The notes under the pieces: generated by a model
The model's input: only the letters and a program-made list of their open reading frames with translations
Database searches by the model: none
Told to the model about the DNA's origin: nothing
Assembly: GCF_000259275.1 (NCBI RefSeq)
Contig: NC_017735.1
Span: 124,001-188,000, forward strand
Source: Helicobacter cetorum MIT 99-5656
GTDB lineage: Bacteria; Campylobacterota; Campylobacteria; Campylobacterales; Helicobacteraceae
DNA: 64,000 nt
Direction of reading: 5' to 3'
Made by a program: the position numbers and the translations under genes
Shown: one piece after another, positions 7,606 through 18,683 of the stretch
How the letters are laid out: each line of letters starts with the position of its first letter
Numbering within the stretch: the stretch's first letter is position 1

Positions 7606-8070
7606 ATGAAAATATACTCTTCTAAGGCAATTGCCAATGAGTTTATCAGCTTGGCTAAATACGAAAACAAACAACTCACTCAAATGCATATCCACAAACT
7701 TATTTACTTTGCACATGCTATCTCTCTTGTTTTACATAAGCAGGCGTTAGTTCAAGAAGAATTTAGGGCGTGGCCATTTGGGCCAGTCCTAGTGGATCTC
7801 TACAGAGAATTTAAAGATTTTGGGAAAAATCCAATTGATAGGTATGCAAAAGGTAGCAAAGGAATGGTTGAGCCTAGCGATAGTGAAACACTAGAAATTA
7901 TCAAAAAAGTATGGGAAGAATTCAAGGAGTACGAAGGATGGCAACTATCACAATTCACTCATGTCAACAACTCTCCTTGGAAAAATAACTTTGAAGAAGG
8001 GCAATCTAATACCATTCCTAATGAAGAAATTTATGAGTTCTACAAAGATAAGGTCAGTATAGATGAATAG
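7606..8070 (+). CDS. Panacea (DUF4065, SocA/GepA-like) domain protein, probable antitoxin
   Basis: The 154-residue product matches the Panacea pattern: LTQMHIHKLIYFAHAIS near the N-terminus, then FRAWPFGPVLVDLYREF, and SPWKNNF near the end. From established knowledge, Panacea proteins neutralise many unrelated toxins encoded beside them. The start is ATG 7606 with AAGGAT upstream; the frame is open further upstream but without a ribosome site. The stop overlaps the start of the next gene by 8 nt, suggesting coupled translation with a membrane partner. Confidence 0.75.
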   Translation: MKIYSSKAIANEFISLAKYENKQLTQMHIHKLIYFAHAISLVLHKQALVQEEFRAWPFGPVLVDLYREFKDFGKNPIDRYAKGSKGMVEPSDSETLEIIKKVWEEFKEYEGWQLSQFTHVNNSPWKNNFEEGQSNTIPNEEIYEFYKDKVSIDE

Positions 8071-8455
8071 CATGTTCAAAAACGCTCAGAATCAAAACAT
8101 TGCAAAACAAGATGAATATAATGCCTTTGGAGAAACTTCCAGATATGATGATATAGACAATAAAAAACGCTTGCAAGAACTTGAAAAAATTAATCAAGAG
8201 ATGAAATGGAACGAGGAAATAAATAAACAACGAAAATATTGGACTAAATTCATCTTTGGAGTAATTTTTACCTACATCATAGTCATTATCCTAATCTTTT
8301 GTGCAATTGGGTTTGGATGGTTAAAATATAACGACTCCAGCGTTGTGAATATCTTTCTTGGAACTACGAGCGTGCATGTTATTGGCTTGGCTTATATTGT
8401 TGCAAAATGGCTATTCCCGCATTTAAAAGATTCCAAACCTTATGATGCGCAATAA
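8063..8455 (+). CDS. Two-helix membrane protein, possible toxin partner of the Panacea protein
   Basis: In this 130-residue product a charged, probably helical N-terminal part of about 65 residues precedes two membrane helices, roughly 67..90 and 98..118. The second holds GTTSVHVIGLAYIVAKWLFP. It overlaps the Panacea gene by 8 nt. Small membrane proteins beside Panacea antitoxins have been described as toxins that disturb the membrane; that this is one is inference. An alternative is a SLATT-like two-helix effector. Confidence 0.6.
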   Translation: MNSMFKNAQNQNIAKQDEYNAFGETSRYDDIDNKKRLQELEKINQEMKWNEEINKQRKYWTKFIFGVIFTYIIVIILIFCAIGFGWLKYNDSSVVNIFLGTTSVHVIGLAYIVAKWLFPHLKDSKPYDAQ

Positions 8456-8569
8456 TTCAACCAATATCAAAGCATCAGAAGCACAAGTTAATAACACTAA
8501 AATTTAGGAAACAATAGATGAATGCACAAGCCTTGTTCCAAAGTTTTTATAGCATTCAAAGGTTATGTC

Positions 8570-9670
8570 ATGCAAAATAAAATTATCCCTATTTTTATGA
8601 GTTTTGACAAAAATTATGTGATGGGGGCAAGCGTAAGTATTTACTCTTTGCTAACCCATGCGAGTAGGCACACTAGCACCATAGATTTTAGCCTTTTAAC
8701 CCCCCCCCCCATTTTAAACACCACCGAACATTCTAAAATTTTTTATAAAATCCATTGTTTGATTAAAGGAGTGGGTTTAGAGCAACAAAACAAGCTCTTA
8801 AAAACCATTGAGCCTTTTAAAGAATTTGCTTCATTAGACTTTATAGATATTAATTCATTAGATAGCTCTATAGAAAGCTATCTCAATAAGTCTTGCTCTG
8901 AGCGTTATGGCGGGCTTATTATCTTATGCAGACTTTTGCTCGCTTCCATATTCCCCCACTATTCTAAAATCATCGCTGTAGATGTAGACACCGTATTTCT
9001 AGGCGATATTGCAAGCGCTTATTTTGCTTTAGATAATGACCCCACTAAATTACTTGGCATGGTTAAGGACACTTTTTCTCATCTTTCTTTTGAATCTTTC
9101 TGTCGTTTTATTGAACGCACTTGCAAGAAATTTGAAATTGATTTCTCACATTTTAGTAAAAACGAATTAGAACGCATTCATCAGGGCTTCAACATGGGGT
9201 TTTTTGTGGCGCATTTAGACTTATGGCGTAAGGTAGGGTTTGAGAAAATTGCTTTAGAGTTTCTAAAAACTAGGGGGAAAGACCTTTTTTATCCGGAGCA
9301 ATGCTTGATCAATATGGTGTTTTTTGAACGCATTTTAGAGTTGCCCTTAAACTACAATTGCTATTCTGACTTTTTCAACCAACACTACCACAAAAACATT
9401 GTCATGCTTCATTTCATCAAATACAAGCCTTGGAACTCTATAAGTTCTTTAAATAGGCGTTTGATTTGTTATGAAGCACAAGCGTGCTTTTGGCTCACAA
9501 ACCTTTTTAAGACCCCTTTTAAAAACGATTTTTTAAAAGAACGCCTTGAGATGACTAAAGATAGAGAAATGCAATCTTTTAAAACTCATATAAGGTCTCA
9601 AACGATTAAGGCTTACCTTTGCTTTAGAATAAAGACTTTCTTAAGGTCTTTTTTGGAAACTAGGTATTAA
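8570..9670 (+). CDS. GT8-family glycosyltransferase (LPS sugar transferase, RfaJ-like), phase-variable
   Basis: This enzyme likely adds galactose or glucose to lipopolysaccharide from a UDP-sugar. The 366-residue protein begins like GT8 enzymes (KIIPIFMSFDKNYVMGASVSI) and has the metal-binding DVD at residues 138..140 in AVDVDTVFLGD. NMGFFVAHLDLWR and HFIKYKPW match later family motifs. I chose ATG 8570 (AAAGG 8 nt upstream) over ATG 8522. A C11 tract at 8700..8710 codes Thr-Pro-Pro-Pro and is in frame, so the gene is ON here. The position beside miaA fits H. pylori HP1416. Confidence 0.85.
   Translation: MQNKIIPIFMSFDKNYVMGASVSIYSLLTHASRHTSTIDFSLLTPPPILNTTEHSKIFYKIHCLIKGVGLEQQNKLLKTIEPFKEFASLDFIDINSLDSSIESYLNKSCSERYGGLIILCRLLLASIFPHYSKIIAVDVDTVFLGDIASAYFALDNDPTKLLGMVKDTFSHLSFESFCRFIERTCKKFEIDFSHFSKNELERIHQGFNMGFFVAHLDLWRKVGFEKIALEFLKTRGKDLFYPEQCLINMVFFERILELPLNYNCYSDFFNQHYHKNIVMLHFIKYKPWNSISSLNRRLICYEAQACFWLTNLFKTPFKNDFLKERLEMTKDREMQSFKTHIRSQTIKAYLCFRIKTFLRSFLETRY
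8700..8710 (+). repeat. C11 tract inside the GT8 gene
   Basis: Eleven C residues lie about 130 nt into the coding region. A change of one base shifts the frame. The present length keeps the frame open. Confidence 0.9.
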
Positions 9671-9680
9671 AATACACTTT

Positions 9681-10640
9681 TTAGAAATTTTTCTTATGCT
9701 TAATTAAAACTCTAAAATAAGGACATTTACCATTTACAGATAAATCCTTACCATCATTTCCTTTCCTAAAACCAATAATCTCAAACTGCTCAGGGTTGAA
9801 CTTGTGCAAAAAAGTTATAGGGACTCCCATAGAGCCCTCATAGTCCAAAGGTATATCTATAGTTTTATTCACATTAATTCCATCAAAATTATCATATAAA
9901 TCATACTTATTTTTATGATATTTCTTTGTGAGCAATAATATCTCATATCTTTTTGTATAATCTAAATTTGTGAGCCATAAACAATTATTAGGAGAGATTA
10001 AACGATTGCCTAAGCCATCAATTTTAGTTTCTGTGCCATAAAGTTCATAATGTTTTGGAACAATAAAACTTGAAATTCCCCTACCAAGATGCACACCTAA
10101 CCATGCTTTATTATTTTTAATTAGGGTAAAAATATTTTTGTAGGTAATTGCGTTGATATTTCCAATAATTAAAAATTTCTTGTTATATTCGGTTAATTGT
10201 GCTACAAACTCTCTAAAAAGTGAAAAAGGTGGATTAGTTACTACAATATCTGCCTCTTTTAGTAATTGAACGCTCTCTTCACTACGAAAATCGCCATCTC
10301 CTTCAAAAAATTTCAATCCATTAATGGTTGTTTGCCAGTCCTTTTTTCCTTCATACTCGCAATAAAATCCCTTTGAGATTTTATTGCTATTACTAGATAT
10401 TTCTGGTTCCATATAACAAGCAGAAATTAATTTTTTAAGCCCTAGTTCTTGAAAATAAGCAAAAAAATATTTGAAAAAATTACTTACCCTTGCATCATCG
10501 CAATTACAAAAAACAACCTTATCTTTAAAATGTTGTTTATAATGTTGCAACTCATTTTCTATGTCTGCCAATTGCGTATAAAATTCATCGCTTTTCAGTC
10601 GTTTAGCTTTTTGTAATGCTTGATTAGTTGCTTTTCGCAT
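9681..10640 (-). CDS. EcoRI-type adenine-N6 DNA methyltransferase
   Basis: The protein methylates the second A of GAATTC by homology to M.EcoRI; from memory the two proteins align nearly end to end. Conserved parts include SDEFYTQ, IENELQHY, KVVFCNCDD (residues 41..49), the catalytic motif IV NPPF at 136..139, WLGVHLGRG, and LHKFNPEQFE plus NGKCPYFR at the end. I chose ATG 10640 (319 aa, start MRKATN) over TTG 10652. The start lies inside the 3' end of the restriction gene (17-nt overlap), so the two are translationally coupled. It faces the glycosyltransferase gene convergently with a 10-nt gap. Confidence 0.95.
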   Translation of the reverse strand: MRKATNQALQKAKRLKSDEFYTQLADIENELQHYKQHFKDKVVFCNCDDARVSNFFKYFFAYFQELGLKKLISACYMEPEISSNSNKISKGFYCEYEGKKDWQTTINGLKFFEGDGDFRSEESVQLLKEADIVVTNPPFSLFREFVAQLTEYNKKFLIIGNINAITYKNIFTLIKNNKAWLGVHLGRGISSFIVPKHYELYGTETKIDGLGNRLISPNNCLWLTNLDYTKRYEILLLTKKYHKNKYDLYDNFDGINVNKTIDIPLDYEGSMGVPITFLHKFNPEQFEIIGFRKGNDGKDLSVNGKCPYFRVLIKHKKNF

Positions 10641-11475
10641 TATTTTTACCAATAATTTGATTAAAAAGTGAGCTACCTAAAACCTTAAGAGAGGTTCTAG
10701 CTACTTCAAGCATGATTTCAAACATTTTATTTAAATCCCATCTTTGTCCGTCTCCTTGCGTGTAAATTGAGGTGGCTTGCAACATGATAGTTCTATCCCT
10801 ATATTGAATAAACTTATTTTTACATAAATTTTGATTGATAGGCATTCCATAATTAGCTGCCGTTAATTTATCTAATCTATTGAGAACCCCAGAGTTATAT
10901 TCAAGAGTTACCACCCTCCCATCAGGTCTTTTTACTGATATGGTTTGAGTTAAAAAATTAGAACCTTCTAAGAACAAGATGTAAGGAAAATGCAATTCTT
11001 TGAGCATAAAATTAGCCATCTCCGCAATATTTTTATACGCTCTTTCTATAGCATTCCCAGCCTGCATTAAATCTTGATTGCTATACTTACCCACCAATAT
11101 TCCTTTTTGAATATTTTCTATATCTTTTCCTTGATGTTTGGCTTCTGTTATTAGTATCACTCTCCAATTTCCATCATCATCTTTAACCTCAATGATACCT
11201 CCATCAGGTTTTATCTTAGAACTTTGAATAAACAAAGTCTTTCCAAGTTCATCATCAAGCCCCTGCAATACAGAATTGATTTCTTCTTTGGTTATACTTG
11301 CTCTGTGCCTAAACGATAAATTCTTAAATTCATTTTCAAGTTTTTGCATAACAAGTTTAGAGATGCTACTCACACCCATATCATGCAATCTAGCCTCATC
11401 AGTAAATATGTTCGTAACGCCCTGAGATTCTTTATGCTGCTTGCTTAATCTTTGAGATTGATTTTTCTTAGCCAT
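10624..11475 (-). CDS. EcoRI-type restriction endonuclease
   Basis: A type II endonuclease expected to cut GAATTC. The 283-residue product is close to EcoRI (277 aa) along its whole length. Catalytic residues are D91 in KPDGG, and E111 and K113 in EAKHQGKD, at the same numbers as EcoRI. The recognition segment LMQAGNAIER keeps M137, G140, N141, E144 and R145 but has Q138 where I recall Ala in EcoRI. R200 is kept, and position 203 is Lys where I recall Arg. It starts 4 nt after the murB stop, with its ribosome site overlapping that stop. GAATTC occurs in this window at 7918 and 30609 (inside 16S rRNA), so methylation is needed if the enzyme is active. Confidence 0.95.
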   Translation of the reverse strand: MAKKNQSQRLSKQHKESQGVTNIFTDEARLHDMGVSSISKLVMQKLENEFKNLSFRHRASITKEEINSVLQGLDDELGKTLFIQSSKIKPDGGIIEVKDDDGNWRVILITEAKHQGKDIENIQKGILVGKYSNQDLMQAGNAIERAYKNIAEMANFMLKELHFPYILFLEGSNFLTQTISVKRPDGRVVTLEYNSGVLNRLDKLTAANYGMPINQNLCKNKFIQYRDRTIMLQATSIYTQGDGQRWDLNKMFEIMLEVARTSLKVLGSSLFNQIIGKNNAKSN

Positions 11476-11479
11476 TTTC

Positions 11480-12259
11480 CTACCTTAAAACCTTAACTTC
11501 TTCTTCTAAATGAATGCCCCATTCTTGTAATACTCTAGTCTTGGCTAGTTCTATCAATTCTAGTGCTTCTTCAAATTCTGCATTACCCAAATTCACTAAA
11601 AAATTCGCATGCTCTTTGGCAAAGCCCACTCTTTTAAGACAATAGCCCTTTAAGCCCACGCTTTCTAAGAGTCTTCCTGCATAATCATTAGGCGGATTTT
11701 TAAAACAGCTCCCAAAATTAGGCAATTTAGGATGGCTTTTTCGCATGCTTTTACACGCTTTAAAAACTTCTTCTCTAAAGTTAGGCACTTTTTTAAATCT
11801 CGCTCTTAAAACAATGCCATTAAACGCACTGCTACGATAACTTAAGCCTAAATTCTTATTCTCTAGCCATTCATTATTGATATAAGCACTTTCTAAAATA
11901 TTTTTAATTTCAAATTCTTTCATGCCGGCATTCATTTTGATTAACGCCCCTAAAGTGCCGGGTAATTGCCCTAAAAACTCCAAACCCCCCAAATTGTTCG
12001 CCCTAAAATAACCAAAAATTTTAGCCGCATTTGTCGCCCCCCCTACTTCAATAGTTCCGCCCCTTTCGCAAATATAATCATAATTTTTACCAAGCAAAGC
12101 GAGATTTTTAACTCTAGGTGCGACTAAAAGATTGTTCGCTAGACCTATAATTTGATATTCTTTAGAGATTTCATCATCATTTTCTAAAACACTCACTTTT
12201 AAGGGTGTGCCAATTTTCACGCTACTATAGCGAGAAAAATCAATGATTTTTTCTAGCAT
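11480..12259 (-). CDS. murB: UDP-N-acetylenolpyruvoylglucosamine reductase
   Basis: MurB is the FAD enzyme that makes UDP-MurNAc for peptidoglycan in the cytoplasm. The 259-residue protein is short, as in H. pylori. The FAD-binding part includes KIGTP, GGTIEVGGATN and LPGTLGALIKMNAG. The catalytic Ser region HPKLPNFGSCFKNP and a C-terminal EEEVKVL are present. It follows fliQ by 2 nt and is the last housekeeping gene of the run before the restriction genes. From memory it corresponds to HP1418. Confidence 0.93.
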   Translation of the reverse strand: MLEKIIDFSRYSSVKIGTPLKVSVLENDDEISKEYQIIGLANNLLVAPRVKNLALLGKNYDYICERGGTIEVGGATNAAKIFGYFRANNLGGLEFLGQLPGTLGALIKMNAGMKEFEIKNILESAYINNEWLENKNLGLSYRSSAFNGIVLRARFKKVPNFREEVFKACKSMRKSHPKLPNFGSCFKNPPNDYAGRLLESVGLKGYCLKRVGFAKEHANFLVNLGNAEFEEALELIELAKTRVLQEWGIHLEEEVKVLR

Positions 12260-12261
12260 TT

Positions 12262-12528
12262 CTAGCCTATGATTTTAGGAATGAGCTTGATTAAGGTTTT
12301 TGTGTAATCTAAAAGCATGTTAGTCATCCAAGGCATGGTTAAAATGATGACGCCAATCACGGCTAGAATCTTAGGCACAAAGGATAAAGTCATTTCATTG
12401 ATTTGAGTGGTCGCTTGAAAAATACTCACTAATAGCCCCACCACTAAGCCCACTAATAACACCGGTAAAGAAATCATTAAAGTGATTTTATAAGTTTCAA
12501 TGGCGAGTTTCATCAGTTGTTGTTCCAT
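12262..12528 (-). CDS. fliQ: Flagellar export apparatus protein FliQ
   Basis: FliQ is part of the FliPQR export gate in the flagellar basal body. The 88-residue protein has two membrane helices, about 17..38 and 50..72, joined by SIFQATTQINEMTLSFVPK, the family hallmark. It lies in the minus-strand run between fliI (26 nt upstream) and murB (2 nt downstream). Confidence 0.95.
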   Translation of the reverse strand: MEQQLMKLAIETYKITLMISLPVLLVGLVVGLLVSIFQATTQINEMTLSFVPKILAVIGVIILTMPWMTNMLLDYTKTLIKLIPKIIG

Positions 12529-12554
12529 TTATACTCCTTTAATTGCCTTTATTT

Positions 12555-13865
12555 TTAGGGGGTTTGTAAGATTTCTTCCAACTCTTTAGAGCTTTTTTCA
12601 AAAGGTTGTAAGGCGTTTTCATCTTGCATTAAAAATTGCTCCATTAAAGCCTTTTTATTAATTGCTTCATCAAGTTCTCTATCATTTCCCATTTGGTAAG
12701 AACCGATACGAATGAGCATTTCATTTTCTTTCAATAACGCATACAAACGGCGGAATTTTCTCGCATTTAGGTTTTGAGACTCGCTTGTTATGTCTCTAGC
12801 TACCCTTGATGCGGAGTTTAGAATATTGATAGGCGGATAGATACCATAATCAGTTAGCTCCCTACTTAGGACAATATGCCCATCTAAAATACTTCTAGCT
12901 TGGTCAGCGATAGGGTCGCTTAAATCATCGCCCTCTACTAGCACGCTAAAAAAGGCGGTGATACTTCCCTTGCCCTCTTCTTTGCCAGCTCTTTCCATAA
13001 GCTGGGGTAATAATGAAAGTGCCGATGGGGGGTAGCCTTTGGAAGTGGGCGGTTCGCCTAAGGACAGACCGATTTCTCTTTGAGCCATAGCAAAACGAGT
13101 AACTGAATCCATCATAAATAACACATCTAGCCCTTGATTTTTAAAATACTCCGCCACGCTCATCGCACAAAACGCCCCATATTTTCGCATTAAAGGGCTA
13201 TCATCGCTTGTGGCGACAATTAGCACGCAAGAGCTTAAATCCCCTTTGAGATTCTTTTCTATAAATTCAGGTATTTCTCTACCCCTTTCGCCTATTAGAG
13301 CAATCACTTTAATTTGTGCTGAACAACCCCTAGTAATCATGCCCATTAAAGTGGATTTACCCACCCCAGAACCTGCAAAAATACCTAGTTTTTGCCCCTT
13401 ACCACAAGTTAAAAGCCCATCAATGCTCTTTACCCCTACACTAAAAACCTCATCAATCAAGCCTCTTTTTAAGGGGGCAATAGGGCTTGTAATCACAGGG
13501 GCTAGGCTCTCATAATCTAATGCCCCCTTATTATCAATGGCTTGTCCTAAAGGGTTTAGCACTCTTCCTAAAAGATTACGACCCACAGGAAAAGTCAGCC
13601 CCTCTTTTAAAAACAGCACTTTATCGCCAGCTCTAGTGCCTTCTATAAAACTAAAGGGCGTGAAACCAAATTGCTCTTTTTCTACCACTACGACCATTCC
13701 CACACATTCTGTGCCATCGCTTTTTTCAATCTTAACCACATCGCCCACTGATGGGTTAAAACCATTCGCATAAACGATATTTGGCATGATTTTTTTCACA
13801 CTCCCATAACGGGGCGATAAATCAAAATTTTGATTCAAGCGGTTTTTAAGCGATTTTAGGGGCAT
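12555..13865 (-). CDS. fliI: Flagellum-specific ATPase FliI
   Basis: FliI powers and organises flagellar protein export at the cytoplasmic face. The 436-residue protein has the Walker A GSGVGKSTLM, the segment VIALIGERGREIPEF, Walker B LFMMDSVTRFAMAQREIGL, and GEPPTSKGYPPS, all typical of FliI/T3SS ATPases. It directly abuts the VirB11-like ATPase gene upstream (no gap) and is followed by fliQ. Confidence 0.96.
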   Translation of the reverse strand: MPLKSLKNRLNQNFDLSPRYGSVKKIMPNIVYANGFNPSVGDVVKIEKSDGTECVGMVVVVEKEQFGFTPFSFIEGTRAGDKVLFLKEGLTFPVGRNLLGRVLNPLGQAIDNKGALDYESLAPVITSPIAPLKRGLIDEVFSVGVKSIDGLLTCGKGQKLGIFAGSGVGKSTLMGMITRGCSAQIKVIALIGERGREIPEFIEKNLKGDLSSCVLIVATSDDSPLMRKYGAFCAMSVAEYFKNQGLDVLFMMDSVTRFAMAQREIGLSLGEPPTSKGYPPSALSLLPQLMERAGKEEGKGSITAFFSVLVEGDDLSDPIADQARSILDGHIVLSRELTDYGIYPPINILNSASRVARDITSESQNLNARKFRRLYALLKENEMLIRIGSYQMGNDRELDEAINKKALMEQFLMQDENALQPFEKSSKELEEILQTP

Positions 13866-14780
13866 TTAAAACTCTTTAGTGAATAACACTTCAGTAATTT
13901 GGCGCACATTCTTAACTTTATTCACATGGATAATGACATCAATCGCACTCTTAAAATACGCTTGCATCAAATCCTTATCTAAAGAATGCGAATAACGCAT
14001 GCCTAAATTCAATGAAAGAGCTTCTAAAGTTTTTTTGGCACTACTTGCATGAATGGTTGAGAGCATGCCCTTATGCCCCGTGTTTCCTAAACGCAAAAAT
14101 AACGCCGCATTTCTTGTGTCAATCTCGCCTACAATGAGCCTATCAGGGTTTAGTCGCATAGCCATATTCAGGGCATCTTCATAATTAAAGCACCCATTTT
14201 CTTGCTTACCCACTAAAAGCCCTATAGAATTTTCAAACGCCTTTAAATCTAGCTCTTGACTATCTTCAACGCTCACAATTCTTTCATTTTTATCCACGCC
14301 ATTTAAAAGAGCGTTTAGTAAGCTTGTTTTCCCACTTGAAGTCTCTCCACTAATGAGAATATTATGCCCCTTTAATGCTAAGTCTTTTAAGCTCTCTTTA
14401 TCGCTTGTTTTAAAAGTAAAATCATCTAAATTTAAAGGTTTGAGTTGTGGCACACGGATATTAAGCGTAATTTGATTGTTAGTGGTAATGCTAAAATGAT
14501 TCGCACTCACTCTATAGCGTGTAAAAGGAATAGAGCAATTAAGCGTAGGATGAAATTCATCAAAAAATAACCCCCTAAAACTTGCTAACTGCTCACAAAA
14601 TCTCAGTAAAAATTCCTTGCTAAAAAGTTCAGCTTTGATTTTTTCTCGTGTGTTATTGACTTTATAAAGCCAAAGTTCTTGTTCGTTATTGATAATAAGT
14701 TCTGTAATGCCACTTTCTAAAAAAGGCGTAAAATGAGCGATTAGGGCTTGTAAAACTCTATGGGTTTGTAAAGTTTGCAA
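13866..14780 (-). CDS. VirB11/TrbB-like secretion ATPase
   Basis: A hexameric-type secretion NTPase of 304 residues. Walker A is GETSSGKTSLLNALL, the Asp box region is SVEDSQELDL, and the Walker B-side segment RLNPDRLIVGEIDTRNAAL is followed by GNTGHKGMLSTIHASSA. From memory it matches HP1421, annotated as a trbB-like protein. No other type IV secretion genes are nearby, and it sits between ileS and fliI, so its partner complex is unknown. Confidence 0.85.
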   Translation of the reverse strand: MQTLQTHRVLQALIAHFTPFLESGITELIINNEQELWLYKVNNTREKIKAELFSKEFLLRFCEQLASFRGLFFDEFHPTLNCSIPFTRYRVSANHFSITTNNQITLNIRVPQLKPLNLDDFTFKTSDKESLKDLALKGHNILISGETSSGKTSLLNALLNGVDKNERIVSVEDSQELDLKAFENSIGLLVGKQENGCFNYEDALNMAMRLNPDRLIVGEIDTRNAALFLRLGNTGHKGMLSTIHASSAKKTLEALSLNLGMRYSHSLDKDLMQAYFKSAIDVIIHVNKVKNVRQITEVLFTKEF

Positions 14781-14792
14781 AGCCCTATTCCC

Positions 14793-17654
<2,862 letters not shown>

Positions 17655-17664
17655 TTAATTATCC

Positions 17665-17925
17665 TTATTGTTTTGTGGCGTTTTTAGATTCTATGTAAAG
17701 GTGCGTGTCTTTTCTAGGCACATTTTTTAAAGTAGGCACTTGTAAAATAATGTATTCTTCTACCCCTTTTAAATAGTGCAAACTAATAATATCGCCCACT
17801 TTTACTTCCTTGCTAGGTTTAGTGCAACTACCATTAAGTTGCACAGCCTTTTCATTACACATATCTGTCGCTAAAACACGCCTTTTAACCAAACCCACTG
17901 ATTGTAAAAATTTGTCTATTCGCAT
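17665..17925 (-). CDS. S4-domain RNA-binding protein (Hsp15/RqcP-like)
   Basis: The 86-residue product has an S4 domain that begins at once: MRIDKFLQSVGLVKRRVLA, then the AVQLNG and KPSKEVKVGDIISL parts of the fold. Small stand-alone S4 proteins of this kind bind 50S ribosomes with peptidyl-tRNA (Hsp15/RqcP), so a role in rescue of stalled large subunits is likely by family. It is the first gene of the minus-strand run towards murB. From memory it matches HP1423. Confidence 0.85.
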   Translation of the reverse strand: MRIDKFLQSVGLVKRRVLATDMCNEKAVQLNGSCTKPSKEVKVGDIISLHYLKGVEEYIILQVPTLKNVPRKDTHLYIESKNATKQ

Positions 17926-18026
17926 GCGTTTATTTTACCTTATTCTTTAACTTTTTACTCATAACTTATGGTGGTTTTAGTTTTAGCATGTTAGCATTTA
18001 GCAACCACTCTTTTTAAGGAATTTGT

Positions 18027-18653
18027 TTGAAATTTTATGTTGTGTTTGTGAGTTTGTTAGCCACCCTTTTATTAACATCTTGTTTGCCCCCTAAAGGCCA
18101 TCGTCCAAGCTTAGTGAGTGTTTTTATCGCCCATCAAGGACAAAGTGTACGCACCTACTGGCGAAAGATTGATAGAGAGGTTGTTGCTAAACATAACGCC
18201 CTACTTAAAGAAAATCAAAAAGCAAAGCTCAAAGACCCTAGGGGACGCCTATTTGCATTAGGGCGCAATCATCTATTGCCCTTATGGAAAAATAGCTCTG
18301 CTTTGGCTAAGCTTCAGACTTTCAAACTAGAATCCGGATTCTACTACTTGGATTCATTTAGTATCCACACTTCAGAAGGCATGTTGCAAAGCTCTCCGGG
18401 TTATCCACACTTAAGAAATGGCTATGACTTCAAAAACAACCGCCCCTTTTTCCTAGCTTTTGAAGTCAAGCCTAATAGCAATATAACGCTTCCTAGCGTA
18501 GAATTGAGTTTGATTAGAACTTCTAAAGGCTTTTTAGGGGTATTTTTGTTTAACAATAATGAAAAAGGAGCTAATACGCAATGGATTGAGGGGAGCTTGA
18601 ATCAAGAACTTAAAAATATTTCCTTAAAAGATACATGGGAATTAAAACAATAG
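18027..18653 (+). CDS. Putative lipoprotein (HP1424-like by position)
   Basis: The 208-residue protein starts at TTG with AAGGAA 6 nt upstream. A signal peptide ends in the lipobox LLTSC, so the mature protein is likely lipid-anchored. The rest is soluble and mostly beta-like with no domain I can name; segments such as SGFYYLDSFSIHTSEGM and LSLIRTSKGFLGVFLFN stand out. It is transcribed divergently from the S4-domain gene and convergently to the outer membrane protein at 18681. Confidence 0.7.
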   Translation: MKFYVVFVSLLATLLLTSCLPPKGHRPSLVSVFIAHQGQSVRTYWRKIDREVVAKHNALLKENQKAKLKDPRGRLFALGRNHLLPLWKNSSALAKLQTFKLESGFYYLDSFSIHTSEGMLQSSPGYPHLRNGYDFKNNRPFFLAFEVKPNSNITLPSVELSLIRTSKGFLGVFLFNNNEKGANTQWIEGSLNQELKNISLKDTWELKQ

Positions 18654-18657
18654 ACCA

Positions 18658-18683
18658 TTAAAGCCTTTTTTAAAAAAGCTTTA
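18658..18683. terminator. Terminator between convergent genes
   Basis: AAAGC-CTTTTTT and AAAAAAGCTTT form a stem between the plus-strand lipoprotein and the minus-strand outer membrane protein. The A/T-rich stem can serve both directions. Confidence 0.6.
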
